Shown piece after piece: positions 1-8,624 of a stretch of DNA of 64,000 nt. Source of the stretch: CADEED01 sp035525785. GTDB taxonomy: Bacteria > Pseudomonadota > Gammaproteobacteria > Steroidobacterales > Steroidobacteraceae. The notes below the pieces were generated by a model, which saw only the letters and a list, made by a program, of their open reading frames with translations, made no database searches and had not been told where the DNA came from. Every line of letters begins with the position of its first letter. Position 1 is the stretch's first letter. The position numbers and the translations under genes were made by a program. Location of the stretch: contig DATLDQ010000062.1 of NCBI GenBank assembly GCA_035525785.1, positions 12,181-76,180 on the forward strand, read 5' to 3'.

Positions 1-1
1 C

Positions 2-445
2 GACCGTGAGGCCGAGCGCCTCGATGCCCTGCTCGACTACGCGCGCGAGCAGGCTGAGCTGCAGACCCGGGATTTCGGCTTCCGCACCACCACCACGACC
101 TACCAGTTCGTCGTGTTCGATCCCATCAGCAACGAATGGAAAGTCGCCGTCGACGACGATGCGCTGCGCGAGCGCAAGCTGCCGGAAGATCTCGATCCCA
201 AGCTCATCGTCGAAGGCCGGCCCGTGGTGCTCGACAACAAGTGGCCGAAGATCGATGACCACAAGCCGCAAGTCATGGTCTTCGCCAATGGCGACATCAC
301 GTCGTTCGAGTGGCACCTGACGCGCCGCGCCACCGGCGACACCGCCGTGATCATCACCGACGAACAGACCAACATCCGCCTCGCGCTCCCCGGCGACGAA
401 AAACCCCGGACCGCCAGCGAGCGAGCCGCGGTGCCGGCGCGATGA
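2..445 (+). CDS. gspH: Type II secretion minor pseudopilin GspH (5' end missing)
   Basis: The reading frame is open from base 2 and the N-terminal prepilin helix lies outside the window. What remains (about 147 residues) is the globular domain of a GspH-like minor pseudopilin. It begins with EAERLDALLDYAREQAELQ, followed by YQFVVFDPISNEW and the LPEDLDPKLIVEGRPVVLDN segment that is typical of GspH. In the type II secretion system this protein sits in the pseudopilus that pushes exoproteins through the secretin. The stop codon overlaps the gspI start (ATGA), so the two are translationally coupled. Identification rests on the motif pattern and on position in the gsp gene order. Confidence 0.85.
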   Translation, partial: DREAERLDALLDYAREQAELQTRDFGFRTTTTTYQFVVFDPISNEWKVAVDDDALRERKLPEDLDPKLIVEGRPVVLDNKWPKIDDHKPQVMVFANGDITSFEWHLTRRATGDTAVIITDEQTNIRLALPGDEKPRTASERAAVPAR

Positions 446-1125
446 AGGCCGTGCATCGCATGCCGCCCAACTACCGCGCCCGCGGTTTCACGCTGCTCGA
501 GGTGCTGATCGCGCTCGCCATCGTGGCGCTGTCGGCCGGCGCGTTGCTGGGCTCGGTGAGCTCCTCGGCGAGCAACGTCATCTATCTCAAGGAGCGCACG
601 CTCGCCGAATGGGTGGCGCTGAACCGTCTCGCCGAGATCCGCATGGACATCAACATGCCGTCGAAGGGCAAGCGCAAGGGCAACACTGTCATGGCGGGCA
701 CGCGCTGGGAGTGGGAAGAGGAAGTGAGCGACCTCGCCTATGAGGGCATGTTCCGCATCGACGTGCGCTCGCACGACACGGGTGAAGCGGTCGACGACAC
801 CAAGCCCACCGAGAAGAGCAAGGAGCAAAGCACCACGCAGAGCACGGCCAGCGGCGCGAGCACCGACAAGATCGCCTGGACCGCGACCGTCTCGGGGGTG
901 ATGAGCAGCTCGCGTTCACAGATGCGAACGGCCGTGGCGGTGTCGTGGAGCGTCGATCCCGCCAACCCGGGCGGTGGTGGCCCTCCGGGTTCGCAGACTC
1001 CCGGTGGGCAGACTCCGGGTTCCCAGCCGCCAGGTTCGCAACCGCCAGGCTCGCAGCCGCCTGGCTCGCAGCCTCCGGGCTCTCGACCTCCGGGCTCCAA
1101 ACCCGGCGGGCCACGCGAGGGATGA
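442..1125 (+). CDS. gspI: Type II secretion minor pseudopilin GspI with a Pro-rich repeat tail
   Basis: The start ATG overlaps the gspH stop. A short basic leader is followed by the prepilin peptidase site and helix RGFTLLEVLIALAIVALSAG (Glu at +5 after cleavage), then ALNRLAEIRM, which is typical of GspI. GspI caps the pseudopilus tip together with GspJ and GspK. Most GspI proteins are about 120-130 residues, but this one is 227. The extra C-terminal part is low complexity: a Ser/Thr/Gln-rich stretch around residue 130, then after the conserved domain ends eight tandem GSQPP-like units. The stop overlaps gspJ (ATGATGA). The tail is seen directly; its role is unknown. Confidence 0.9.
   Translation: MKAVHRMPPNYRARGFTLLEVLIALAIVALSAGALLGSVSSSASNVIYLKERTLAEWVALNRLAEIRMDINMPSKGKRKGNTVMAGTRWEWEEEVSDLAYEGMFRIDVRSHDTGEAVDDTKPTEKSKEQSTTQSTASGASTDKIAWTATVSGVMSSSRSQMRTAVAVSWSVDPANPGGGGPPGSQTPGGQTPGSQPPGSQPPGSQPPGSQPPGSRPPGSKPGGPREG
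988..1104 (+). repeat. 15-bp tandem repeat encoding GSQPP-type pentapeptides
   Basis: Eight consecutive in-frame units, the last one shortened, code for GSQTP, GGQTP, four GSQPP, GSRPP and GSKP inside the 3' end of gspI. The codons differ between units (cag/caa, ccg/cca/cct, ggt/ggc), so the array has diverged at third positions and is not a fresh slippage product. Confidence 0.9.
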
Positions 1126-1772
1126 TGACCACCACGCGCATTCGTGGCTTCACGCTCGTCGAAGTGATGATCGCGATCTTCATCGCGGCGATCATGTTCG
1201 CCATCGGTTACAGCGCGATCAACCAGGCGCTGCGCGACCGCGACTCGATCAACACTTCGCAGGCGCGCGTCACCGAGATCCAGCGTGGCATGCGCGTGGT
1301 GGCACAGGACTTCGCGCAGGTCGCCGCGCGTCCCGCACGCGACACCGCCGGCGCCGGACAGCTCATGCCCGCGATCATGGCGAGGAACTCCGACGAAATA
1401 CTGGTCACGTTCACGCGCGCGGGCTGGACCAACCCCGCTGGCCTGCAACGCCCTGCCGAACAGCGCGTGCGCTATCGCTACATCGCCGCCAACGAGACGC
1501 TGGTGCGCGAGTCCTGGCTGTCGGTGGACCCGGCGCTCAACACCGAGCCGCGGCAGCGCGTGATCTTCACGCGCGTGAAGTCGATCGAATTGCGCTACCT
1601 CGACCCGGTAACGCGCAACTGGCGCGAGGATTGGCCGCCCAACATGCCGAACGGCCCCGTGAGCCCGCTGCAGTACGACCAGACGATGATGCCGCGCCCG
1701 ATGGCCATCGAGTTCACGCTGGTATTGGAAGACTGGGGCCGCGTGCAGCGCATCCTCGAGGTCCCGTCGTGA
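1122..1772 (+). CDS. gspJ: Type II secretion minor pseudopilin GspJ
   Basis: This 216-residue protein begins MMTTTRIRGFTLVEVMIAIF, a classical type IV prepilin-like signal with cleavage after Gly and Glu at +5. The body matches GspJ: QGRMRVVAQDFAQ-like helix (here QRGMRVVAQDFAQV), the ELRYLD strand and a final EFTLVLEDWG. It forms the pseudopilus tip with GspI and GspK. ATG codons at 1122 and 1125 both fit; the first overlaps the gspI stop. The stop overlaps the GTG of gspK. Confidence 0.92.
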   Translation: MMTTTRIRGFTLVEVMIAIFIAAIMFAIGYSAINQALRDRDSINTSQARVTEIQRGMRVVAQDFAQVAARPARDTAGAGQLMPAIMARNSDEILVTFTRAGWTNPAGLQRPAEQRVRYRYIAANETLVRESWLSVDPALNTEPRQRVIFTRVKSIELRYLDPVTRNWREDWPPNMPNGPVSPLQYDQTMMPRPMAIEFTLVLEDWGRVQRILEVPS

Positions 1773-2737
1773 GTGCCGGCTCACTACCCGGTGTCGGCCG
1801 GCAGCGCGGCATCGCGCTGCTCGTGGCCATCGTCATGTTCGCCATCGCCACCACCGTGGCCGCGGCGATCACCTACAACAAGGCCATGGCGGCGCGCCGC
1901 GCCGCGGCGACGTTCGCGCTCGAGCAGGCGCTGCAGGCGGGCATGGCCGCCGAGGCGCTGGCGGCGCTGGTGCTCGAAGACGACGGTGGCAACACCAAGA
2001 CCGAAATCCACCGTGACTGGGCGCAGCCCATGCCGCCGACGGAGATCACCGAGGGCATCTGGGTCGCCGGTCAGCTCGAAGACCTCACGGACCGGTTCAA
2101 CCTCAATTCGCTGGTGACGTTCGACCAGCAGCGCGGCATCTTCGTCACCGACGCGCGGCAGGTGCAGGTTTTCCAACAACTGCTGACCAACCTCAAGATC
2201 GACGTGCGCTACGCCGACCTGCTGGCCGACTGGCTGGACGGGGACATCAACCCGCAATCGAACGGCGGTGGCGAGGACACGCTATATCTCACGCAGATGC
2301 CGCCCTATCTGCCGCCCAACAACATGATCGTGCATCCGTCGGAGCTGCTCGCCCTGCCCGGGTTCGGAGCCGAGAACTACTCGCGCCTGGCGCCGTTCGT
2401 GACCGCGCTGCCGTTCTACGTAGGAATGAACCCCTGCACGGCGCCCGGAATGCTGCTGGACGTGAACAGCAACGAAGGTCAACAGCAATGGCAGAACGCG
2501 CCGCTCGACGTGGATCGCAAAAAGGGGTGCTCGCCGGATCTCTCCCGCCTGGGCGCGAGCTTTGCGGACCCTGCCAAGTGGGGGCTCTCCCAGCCGTATT
2601 TCAACGAGAAGTCCTCCTGGTTCCGCCTGCGCACCAACATCCGTATTGGCACTGCGGAGTTCGTTTTGTACAGTGTCCTATTCCGCGAACAGAGCAATCG
2701 TGTGCGTGTGTTTCAGCGCAGTTTCGGCAGTGAGTAA
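1769..2737 (+). CDS. gspK: Type II secretion minor pseudopilin GspK
   Basis: The GTG start overlaps the gspJ stop (GTGA). The N-terminus has the prepilin-like helix RQRGIALLVAIVMFAIATT without Glu at +5, which is the known peculiarity of GspK. Later segments ITEGIWVAGQLEDLTDRFNL, LLADWLDGD and HPSELLALPGF are hallmark GspK alpha-domain motifs. The 322-residue length is normal. GspK is the bulky outermost subunit that caps the pseudopilus. Confidence 0.93.
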   Translation: MSAGSLPGVGRQRGIALLVAIVMFAIATTVAAAITYNKAMAARRAAATFALEQALQAGMAAEALAALVLEDDGGNTKTEIHRDWAQPMPPTEITEGIWVAGQLEDLTDRFNLNSLVTFDQQRGIFVTDARQVQVFQQLLTNLKIDVRYADLLADWLDGDINPQSNGGGEDTLYLTQMPPYLPPNNMIVHPSELLALPGFGAENYSRLAPFVTALPFYVGMNPCTAPGMLLDVNSNEGQQQWQNAPLDVDRKKGCSPDLSRLGASFADPAKWGLSQPYFNEKSSWFRLRTNIRIGTAEFVLYSVLFREQSNRVRVFQRSFGSE

Positions 2738-2743
2738 CAGAAC

Positions 2744-3988
2744 ATGGAGTCGCTGATCATTCACCTGCGCGATGGCGCATCCCCGTGCTGGATGGTGTGC
2801 AATCCCGACGGGCACGTCGTGGTCAACGCCGTCTCCGGGGAGCTGGCACATGCCGCCCCCATGGCCACCGGGCGCAAAGTCGCGATCATCCTGCCCGCGG
2901 GCGAGGCGCTGGTCACCGACAGCGAAGCCCCCGCCAAGTCGGCCGCGAAGCTTGCACAAGTGATTCCGTACGCGCTCGAGGAGCGAGTCGCGGACGAGAT
3001 CGAGAACCTGCATTTCGCGCTGGGCGACCGCGATTCGACCACCGGCCGAGTGCCGGTGGTGGTCATCGACCGCGAACTCATCGACGCACGTCTGGCCGAG
3101 GTACGGGCCGCGGGGCTCAACCCCACCGCGGTGTACTCCGAGGCATCGCTGCTGCCCGCCATGCCGGGACAGTTGATAGCCTTGCTCGACGGCGACTCGC
3201 TCACGCTGCGTTCGGCGGATTCGCCGCCACTCGTGATGCCGGCGCTGTCGATCAACGATGCGTTCGAAATCGCGCTGGCCAGCCAGACGGCGCCGGTACC
3301 CGGCCTCGAAGCCGCCGCGCCAGGGCTGCTCATCTACGCGGGCCACGACGAATGGCAGGCGCACGAGAGCACCGTGGATGCGTGGCGCGACCGCTTCACG
3401 GGCGTGAAAGTGCAGTTGCTCCCCAACGGTCCGCTGAACCTGCTGGCTCCCGCCGCGGCCGCCGGCGACGCCGTGAACATCCTGCAGGGTGCGCTCGCCG
3501 TGGATTCGCCGCTCGAAACCGGGTGGCGCGCCTGGCGCGTAGCTGCGGTGCTCGCGGGGGTATTGCTCTGCCTGCACCTGGGTTCGCGCTTCTTCGAGCT
3601 GCACCGGTTGAAGAAAACCGAAGCCGCGCTCAACACCAGCATCGAGGAAGCCTTCCGGACGGCCATGCCGGGCACGCAAAACACCACGGACGCGCGCCGG
3701 CGAGTCGCGAAGCGTCTCGACGAGGTGCGCAGCGGAGGTGGCGGCAACCTGCTGCCCGCGCTGGCCGCCCTGGCCGCCGCGCGCAACGCGGCGCCGAGCA
3801 CCACCATCGAAGGCATGAACTATCGCGAAGGCGTGCTCGATCTGCGCGTGATCTCGCCCGACGCGGCCAGCCTCGACGCCATCGGCCAGCAACTCAAAGC
3901 CGGCGCATGGCAGGCCGAGATCAAGGATCTCACTGCGAGCGGTGACAGCTATCGCGGGCGACTGCAGATCCGCAAGGCGGGTGCCTGA
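2744..3988 (+). CDS. gspL: Type II secretion inner-membrane platform protein GspL
   Basis: This 414-residue protein has the GspL layout: a cytoplasmic actin-like part (residues 1-255, including IPYALEERVADEIENLHFA), one membrane helix around 265-285 (WRVAAVLAGVLLCLHLG) and a periplasmic C-terminal ferredoxin-like domain. GspL links the GspE ATPase to GspM and the pseudopilus. It follows gspK by 6 bp, and its TGA overlaps the ATG of gspM. Confidence 0.92.
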   Translation: MESLIIHLRDGASPCWMVCNPDGHVVVNAVSGELAHAAPMATGRKVAIILPAGEALVTDSEAPAKSAAKLAQVIPYALEERVADEIENLHFALGDRDSTTGRVPVVVIDRELIDARLAEVRAAGLNPTAVYSEASLLPAMPGQLIALLDGDSLTLRSADSPPLVMPALSINDAFEIALASQTAPVPGLEAAAPGLLIYAGHDEWQAHESTVDAWRDRFTGVKVQLLPNGPLNLLAPAAAAGDAVNILQGALAVDSPLETGWRAWRVAAVLAGVLLCLHLGSRFFELHRLKKTEAALNTSIEEAFRTAMPGTQNTTDARRRVAKRLDEVRSGGGGNLLPALAALAAARNAAPSTTIEGMNYREGVLDLRVISPDAASLDAIGQQLKAGAWQAEIKDLTASGDSYRGRLQIRKAGA

Positions 3989-4461
3989 TGCGCGCGTGGT
4001 TCGAAAACCTCGCCGAGCGCGAACGCCGCATGGTGCTGCTCGGCGGCGTCGCCGGCGTGATCATCCTCATCCTCGCCATCGTGCTGCCGCTCAATCGCAA
4101 CATCGCCCAGGCCCGACAGCGCGTGACGGTGAAGCAGGACGATCTGAGCTTCATCCAGAGCGCGGCGCCGCAGCTCGCCTCCGCGGGTCCGGGCGCGTCC
4201 AACATCGCAACCGCCGAGAACCTGGTGGTCATCATCGACAGCTCCGCGCGCGAAAGCGGGCTCGGCAAATCCTTGGCCAGTACCCAGCCGACCGGCGAGA
4301 AGTCGTTACGTGTGCGATTCGACCGCGCGCCCTTCGATGGCCTCATGGCGTGGCTGGCGCGCATCTCGCAGAACTACGGAGTGAGCGTCGTGTCCGCTGA
4401 AATAGAATTCGCCGGCGAAGCGGGCATGGTGAACGCCGGCCTCGTGCTCAAGGCGGGCTGA
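3988..4461 (+). CDS. gspM: Type II secretion inner-membrane protein GspM
   Basis: The 157-residue protein starts MRAWFENLAERERRMVLLGG, the usual GspM N-terminus, with one membrane helix at residues 18-38 and a small periplasmic domain ending in the GspM strand VSVVSAEIEFAGEAGMVNA. It partners GspL in the T2SS assembly platform. The ATG shares a base with the gspL stop. Confidence 0.92.
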   Translation: MRAWFENLAERERRMVLLGGVAGVIILILAIVLPLNRNIAQARQRVTVKQDDLSFIQSAAPQLASAGPGASNIATAENLVVIIDSSARESGLGKSLASTQPTGEKSLRVRFDRAPFDGLMAWLARISQNYGVSVVSAEIEFAGEAGMVNAGLVLKAG

Positions 4462-4568
4462 GCATCCGCGCTCGCACACCACGATCGGGCCCGCCGCGAT
4501 CCGGCCCGACCACCGAAGCGCGCCCGAAGCGCGGCGCGCTCATCCTCACCGTCGTCGCGGGAACCCTC

Positions 4569-5255
4569 GTGTTCCTGGCGGTGCTGGTGCTCTATCTACC
4601 GGCCAGCTGGTTCGCCGCGAGGCTCCCACCCGGCGTGCATTGCAACGAGCTCGGCGGCTCGGTGTGGCATGGCGAATGCCTGGGCCTCACGTTCGACGGC
4701 GGCAAGTACGGCGACGCTTCGTGGAACCTTTCGCCACTGCGCGCCCTCGCCGGTCGGCTCGAGGGTGACGTCGACGTGCGCGGCGCGGCGCTCACGGCGC
4801 GCGCCGATCTCGACATGGGCTTCGATGGTGCCGGCGTTCTCACCGCGGTCACTGCGCAGTTCCCGATGGATCCGGCCTTCGTGCGCCAATTCCCGCGTGA
4901 CCAGCGCGGCCTGATCGTGGCGCAATTCGCTCGGCTGGCGCTGGATGCCGGCGGCCTGCCGCGCGAGCTCGATGGCTCCGTGGAGTTGCGCGACTTCCGC
5001 CAGCTCTCGCCCCGCCCGCTCGAGCTCGGCTCGTATCGTGTCGTGTTCAAGGACAACGTCGGCAAGCTCGACGACATCGGCGGTCCGTTCGGTGTCGACG
5101 GCAAGGTGACGTTCACGCCGCCCAACAACTACGTGGTGGAGGGTCTGATCTCCGGTCGCACGCCCGCAGCGCAGGGAATCGTGCGCGAGATCACCCTGAA
5201 CGCGCCGCCCGACGCCTCGGGTCGCAATGAGTTCCGGTTCGAAAACTCTTTCTAG
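4569..5255 (+). CDS. gspN: Type II secretion protein GspN (start uncertain)
   Basis: The product resembles GspN: YLPASWFAARLPPGVHCNELGG, then GSVWHGECLGLTFDGG and a beta-rich periplasmic body. The first conventional in-frame start is GTG at 4569, but this would cut into the membrane anchor, whose codons run from about 4536. The frame is open back to a CTG at 4458 that overlaps the gspM stop (CTGA). Starting there adds a basic N-terminus ahead of a complete anchor (229 + 37 residues in total). I therefore suspect a CTG start at 4458, although the conventional start is given here. The gene ends flush with the convergent addA-like gene. Confidence 0.8.
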   Translation: MFLAVLVLYLPASWFAARLPPGVHCNELGGSVWHGECLGLTFDGGKYGDASWNLSPLRALAGRLEGDVDVRGAALTARADLDMGFDGAGVLTAVTAQFPMDPAFVRQFPRDQRGLIVAQFARLALDAGGLPRELDGSVELRDFRQLSPRPLELGSYRVVFKDNVGKLDDIGGPFGVDGKVTFTPPNNYVVEGLISGRTPAAQGIVREITLNAPPDASGRNEFRFENSF

Positions 5256-8200
5256 CTAGACTGGCACTTCGCGCCAGGCTCCGAGCAACGGGTAGTACAA
5301 CCCCGCCCGCACCGGGTGCGGGCCGAGACCACGCGCGAAATGCGCGTAGCGCTGCAATTGTCCGCGGTAGCGTTTCACTTCCTCGTCGAGGAAATTCTCG
5401 ACGTCGCCGCCTTCGTGCGGACTGGTCTTGAAGTCGACCACCCAGCGCGTGCCCGCGTCGACGAAGGTGCGGTCGATGATCACGTTGACGATTTCCGAGC
5501 CACGCACTCCCGACAGCGCTAGCTCCGAGCTCGCCTCGGTGTGCGCCGGGTCGAACAACCATCGGCCACGCTGATCGCTCAGCGTCGCGGCGATCGCGCG
5601 CAGCGCCTGCTCGGCGCCTGCCTGCGCGCGCTCGGTTTCGACACCCAGCGCTTCGAGACGCGAAATGAGTCGCGGACGCCAGGCCGGTAGTTCGGCGAGC
5701 GAGGGCAAGCGCCCGCGACCGAATCTCTCGAGGGCTTCGTGCACCACCGTGCCCACGCGCCGCGCTGTTTGCCGCGCCCAGCTGAATTCGATGTCCTCTT
5801 CCTCGGGGCCGAGCGGCACCAGCTCGCCGCGCGCCAGCACGTCGGGGGGAGGTGCCGGGGACACGAACTGGCCCGGCAACCGCATCCGGGTCTGTGTCTT
5901 CGCGGGACCGATGTCATCCGACGCGCCGTCCAGCACACCATCGATTGCGGTGAATGCCGCGACTCCGGCCTCGAGCGCCGGCCACAGATTGTCGAGCAGC
6001 GTGCCGCTGCCGGCGCGATACACGGGCTCGCCGTCGACGTCCTTGGCGATCGGGTGCGCGAACAAGTGCAGCGACCGCTTGGCGCGGGTCAGCGCCACAT
6101 AGGCGAGGCGCGTGCGCTCGGCACGCGCGCGTTCGCGATGGAGCAACGCGAGATAGCCATTGATCGCATCGTCGGATTCTTCGTCGGCGCCGCGATAGCG
6201 CACGGGCGCCATGAGCAGGTGGTCCGGCCCCTCCCCGCGCGGCAACTCCAGCCAGTTGAGCAGGCGTGAGTCGTCGCCGCGCCCGCGCCGGCCCACGCCA
6301 ACGACGAACACGTGATCGAATTCGAGGCCCTTGGCGCCGTGGATGGTCATGAGGGACACCGCGCCGGGCTGCGCCGGGTCCACGGCGTACAGGCGATCCA
6401 TCACGGCGCCGAGATCGAGCGGGCGGCCGCGCAGGCGCTTGCGGTCTTCATCATCGAGCGCGGCGAGGAACCGGCGCGCCTGCAGGAGCTCGCCTTCGTG
6501 AGCGCAGGCCGACGCGCCACCGAGCGCGAGCCAGGTGCGCTCCACGAGATGCGCGCGATTCTCGCGTTCACGTTCATGCCAGCCGCCTAGCAGCACCGGC
6601 CGCGCGCGCATCAGGCGCTGCGCGCCATCGGGAGTGAGCCCCGGTATGTTGGTCATGAGCGCGGAGGCGACCGTGCCCTCGCCGGCCGCGTCGCTGACCA
6701 GCGTGAGATCGGGGAGCATGAGCCCGACGAATGGCGCGCGCAGCACGGCGAGCCAGGCGACGCGGTCGAGTGGCGACTCGAGCGCGCGCACCAGCGCTTC
6801 GAGATCGCGCACCACGGCCACGTCCGCGAGCGGCTCGAGGTTGACGCCGATGAACGGAATGCCGCGCGCGTGCAGACTGCCGCGCACGCCGCGCAGGTGC
6901 GGCCGGGCACCTGCCAGCACGGCGATGGAATCATCTGGCCGCGAGCGGCGGATTTCCTCGATGAGCGCGGCGACGTGGTCGGCTTCCGCCTGCGGCCCGC
7001 AGTCTCCGCCCACGCGGTACAGGCGCGAGTCGCCTTCCATGTCGGCTCGCCCCGCGACGCTTGCCAGGTGCGGCACCGCGCTGCGCCGCACGTCGTCCGC
7101 GTCCGGGAACACGCGCGCAAAGGTCTCGTTGCACCAGTGCACCAGCGTCGGCGCGGAGCGGAAATTGCGGCGCAACGTCAGCGACTCGAGCTTGAGCCCG
7201 GCCAGGCCCGCGGCCCGCACCGTTGCGAACCGGCCGACTTCGGCATTGCGAAAGCCGTAGATGGACTGCATGGGATCGCCGACCAGGAACAGCGTGCGGC
7301 CATCGCCATCGCTCCAGTCCTGGGTGAGCGTGCGCAGCAGTTCGTACTGGTCGCGCGAGGTGTCCTGGAATTCGTCGATGAGGATGTGCCTGAGGTGCGT
7401 GCCGATGCGCTCGGCGAGCGGCGTCGGGCTGCTGTCCTGCGTAAGGGCCTGCCGCGCCGCGCCCGCGATCTCGGTGTGATCGCATTCGCCGTGCTGGTCG
7501 AACAACGTGCGCAAGGTCGCGGCGGCGTGCAGCAGCAGGCGCGACAGCGAGTCGAGCGCGTCGCGCGCGTCCGCCGGGATCAGCGGATCGGGCAGCATGG
7601 CGATCAGGGCCAGGGCCTTCACCTGCGGTGCGTCGATGAGGCGCAGCCTCTCGAGCCAGTCGTCCCGGAGTACCTTGCCGACGCGGTCGCCGGTCGGGAT
7701 GCCCTCGTTCTTCGTGAGCATCTTGCGGGGCGTGCCCTTGTCGGTCAGCGCGAGCAGCGCGATGCCCCGCCACAGCGGCAGGTGCGTCACGAGCGGGCTG
7801 AGCGAGCCCGCGAGATGGCGCCACGCGGCAAGATCGGGCTGCGCCTTCGCGTCGACATGCTGCGCGGCGAAGCGCGCGAGCGCGCTCGCCTGCGTGATGA
7901 AGTCCGCGGAGAAGACGCTGGCGGCATGCGCCAGTTCCTCGCTGACGATCTCATGGAGGCTCTTTTCGATGCGCGGCACCAGCGGCTCGCCCGAAAGCTG
8001 TGGCAGGTTCGGCAGCCATTCGGCGCGCCGCGGCAACATGCCGGCGATCAGCCGCTCGAGGCGCATCCAGTTGTCGTCGAGACGCCGCAGGATACGCTCG
8101 AGGTCACGCCGCTGATCGGGATCGCTCTCCGCCGCGCGCAGCGTCTCGCGCGCCGCGAGCGCGTACAGATCCGCCGGGTCGTCGGCGATGCCACGTCCGA

Positions 8201-8624
8201 AGCCGTTGCGCGAGGTGATGGGCAGCGCGTTGGCTAGGTAGCCGTTGAACGCGTCGATGGTCTGGATGCGCAGGCGGGCGGCGCTGTCTTCGATACCCCA
8301 GCCGCGGCGTTCCGCGTTGGCGCGTGCCGCGGCCGCGAGCTCCAGGGTCAGCGCCTCCGCCGGCGAGCGCGCGCCGATTCCGTGGTTCTCGCCTGCGACG
8401 GCGAGCGCCTTCTGCACGCGCTCGCGCATCTCGCCCGCGGCTTTGCGCGTGAACGTGATGGCCAGCACCTGTTCGGGCTGGTCCACCGAGGCCAGTAGTT
8501 TGAGATACCGCTGGGTCAGCACCGTGGTCTTGCCCGACCCCGCCGGCGCCTGGACGATGAACGAGCGCCCGATGTCGAGCGCGCGCTCGCGCGCCGCCGC
8601 GTCCATGGCGGCGAGGTCAGTCAT
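5256..8624 (-). CDS. AddA-like UvrD-family helicase-nuclease
   Basis: This 1122-residue protein is an AddA/RecB-type double-strand-break processing enzyme. Superfamily 1A helicase motifs run in order: Walker A APAGSGKTT (about residue 30), ITFTRKAAGEMRERV, DEFQDTSRDQYELL (about 418), VGDPMQSIYGFRN, LRRNFRS, MTIHGAKGLEFDHV (about 760) and YVALTRAKRSLHLF. A RecB-family nuclease follows at the C-terminus (VVDFKTS near 1065, then QLQRYAHFARGL). I chose the ATG at 8624 because it overlaps the upstream gene as ATGACTGA; a longer start at 8651 is possible. The upstream partner is the AddB-like protein. Together they probably resect DNA ends for RecA. Confidence 0.88.
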   Translation of the reverse strand: MTDLAAMDAAARERALDIGRSFIVQAPAGSGKTTVLTQRYLKLLASVDQPEQVLAITFTRKAAGEMRERVQKALAVAGENHGIGARSPAEALTLELAAAARANAERRGWGIEDSAARLRIQTIDAFNGYLANALPITSRNGFGRGIADDPADLYALAARETLRAAESDPDQRRDLERILRRLDDNWMRLERLIAGMLPRRAEWLPNLPQLSGEPLVPRIEKSLHEIVSEELAHAASVFSADFITQASALARFAAQHVDAKAQPDLAAWRHLAGSLSPLVTHLPLWRGIALLALTDKGTPRKMLTKNEGIPTGDRVGKVLRDDWLERLRLIDAPQVKALALIAMLPDPLIPADARDALDSLSRLLLHAAATLRTLFDQHGECDHTEIAGAARQALTQDSSPTPLAERIGTHLRHILIDEFQDTSRDQYELLRTLTQDWSDGDGRTLFLVGDPMQSIYGFRNAEVGRFATVRAAGLAGLKLESLTLRRNFRSAPTLVHWCNETFARVFPDADDVRRSAVPHLASVAGRADMEGDSRLYRVGGDCGPQAEADHVAALIEEIRRSRPDDSIAVLAGARPHLRGVRGSLHARGIPFIGVNLEPLADVAVVRDLEALVRALESPLDRVAWLAVLRAPFVGLMLPDLTLVSDAAGEGTVASALMTNIPGLTPDGAQRLMRARPVLLGGWHERERENRAHLVERTWLALGGASACAHEGELLQARRFLAALDDEDRKRLRGRPLDLGAVMDRLYAVDPAQPGAVSLMTIHGAKGLEFDHVFVVGVGRRGRGDDSRLLNWLELPRGEGPDHLLMAPVRYRGADEESDDAINGYLALLHRERARAERTRLAYVALTRAKRSLHLFAHPIAKDVDGEPVYRAGSGTLLDNLWPALEAGVAAFTAIDGVLDGASDDIGPAKTQTRMRLPGQFVSPAPPPDVLARGELVPLGPEEEDIEFSWARQTARRVGTVVHEALERFGRGRLPSLAELPAWRPRLISRLEALGVETERAQAGAEQALRAIAATLSDQRGRWLFDPAHTEASSELALSGVRGSEIVNVIIDRTFVDAGTRWVVDFKTSPHEGGDVENFLDEEVKRYRGQLQRYAHFARGLGPHPVRAGLYYPLLGAWREVPV

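Noticed and set aside
2678..3892. Long minus-strand frame opposite gspL
   Set aside because: The plus strand encodes a complete GspL with normal neighbours; the antisense frame has no recognisable motif.
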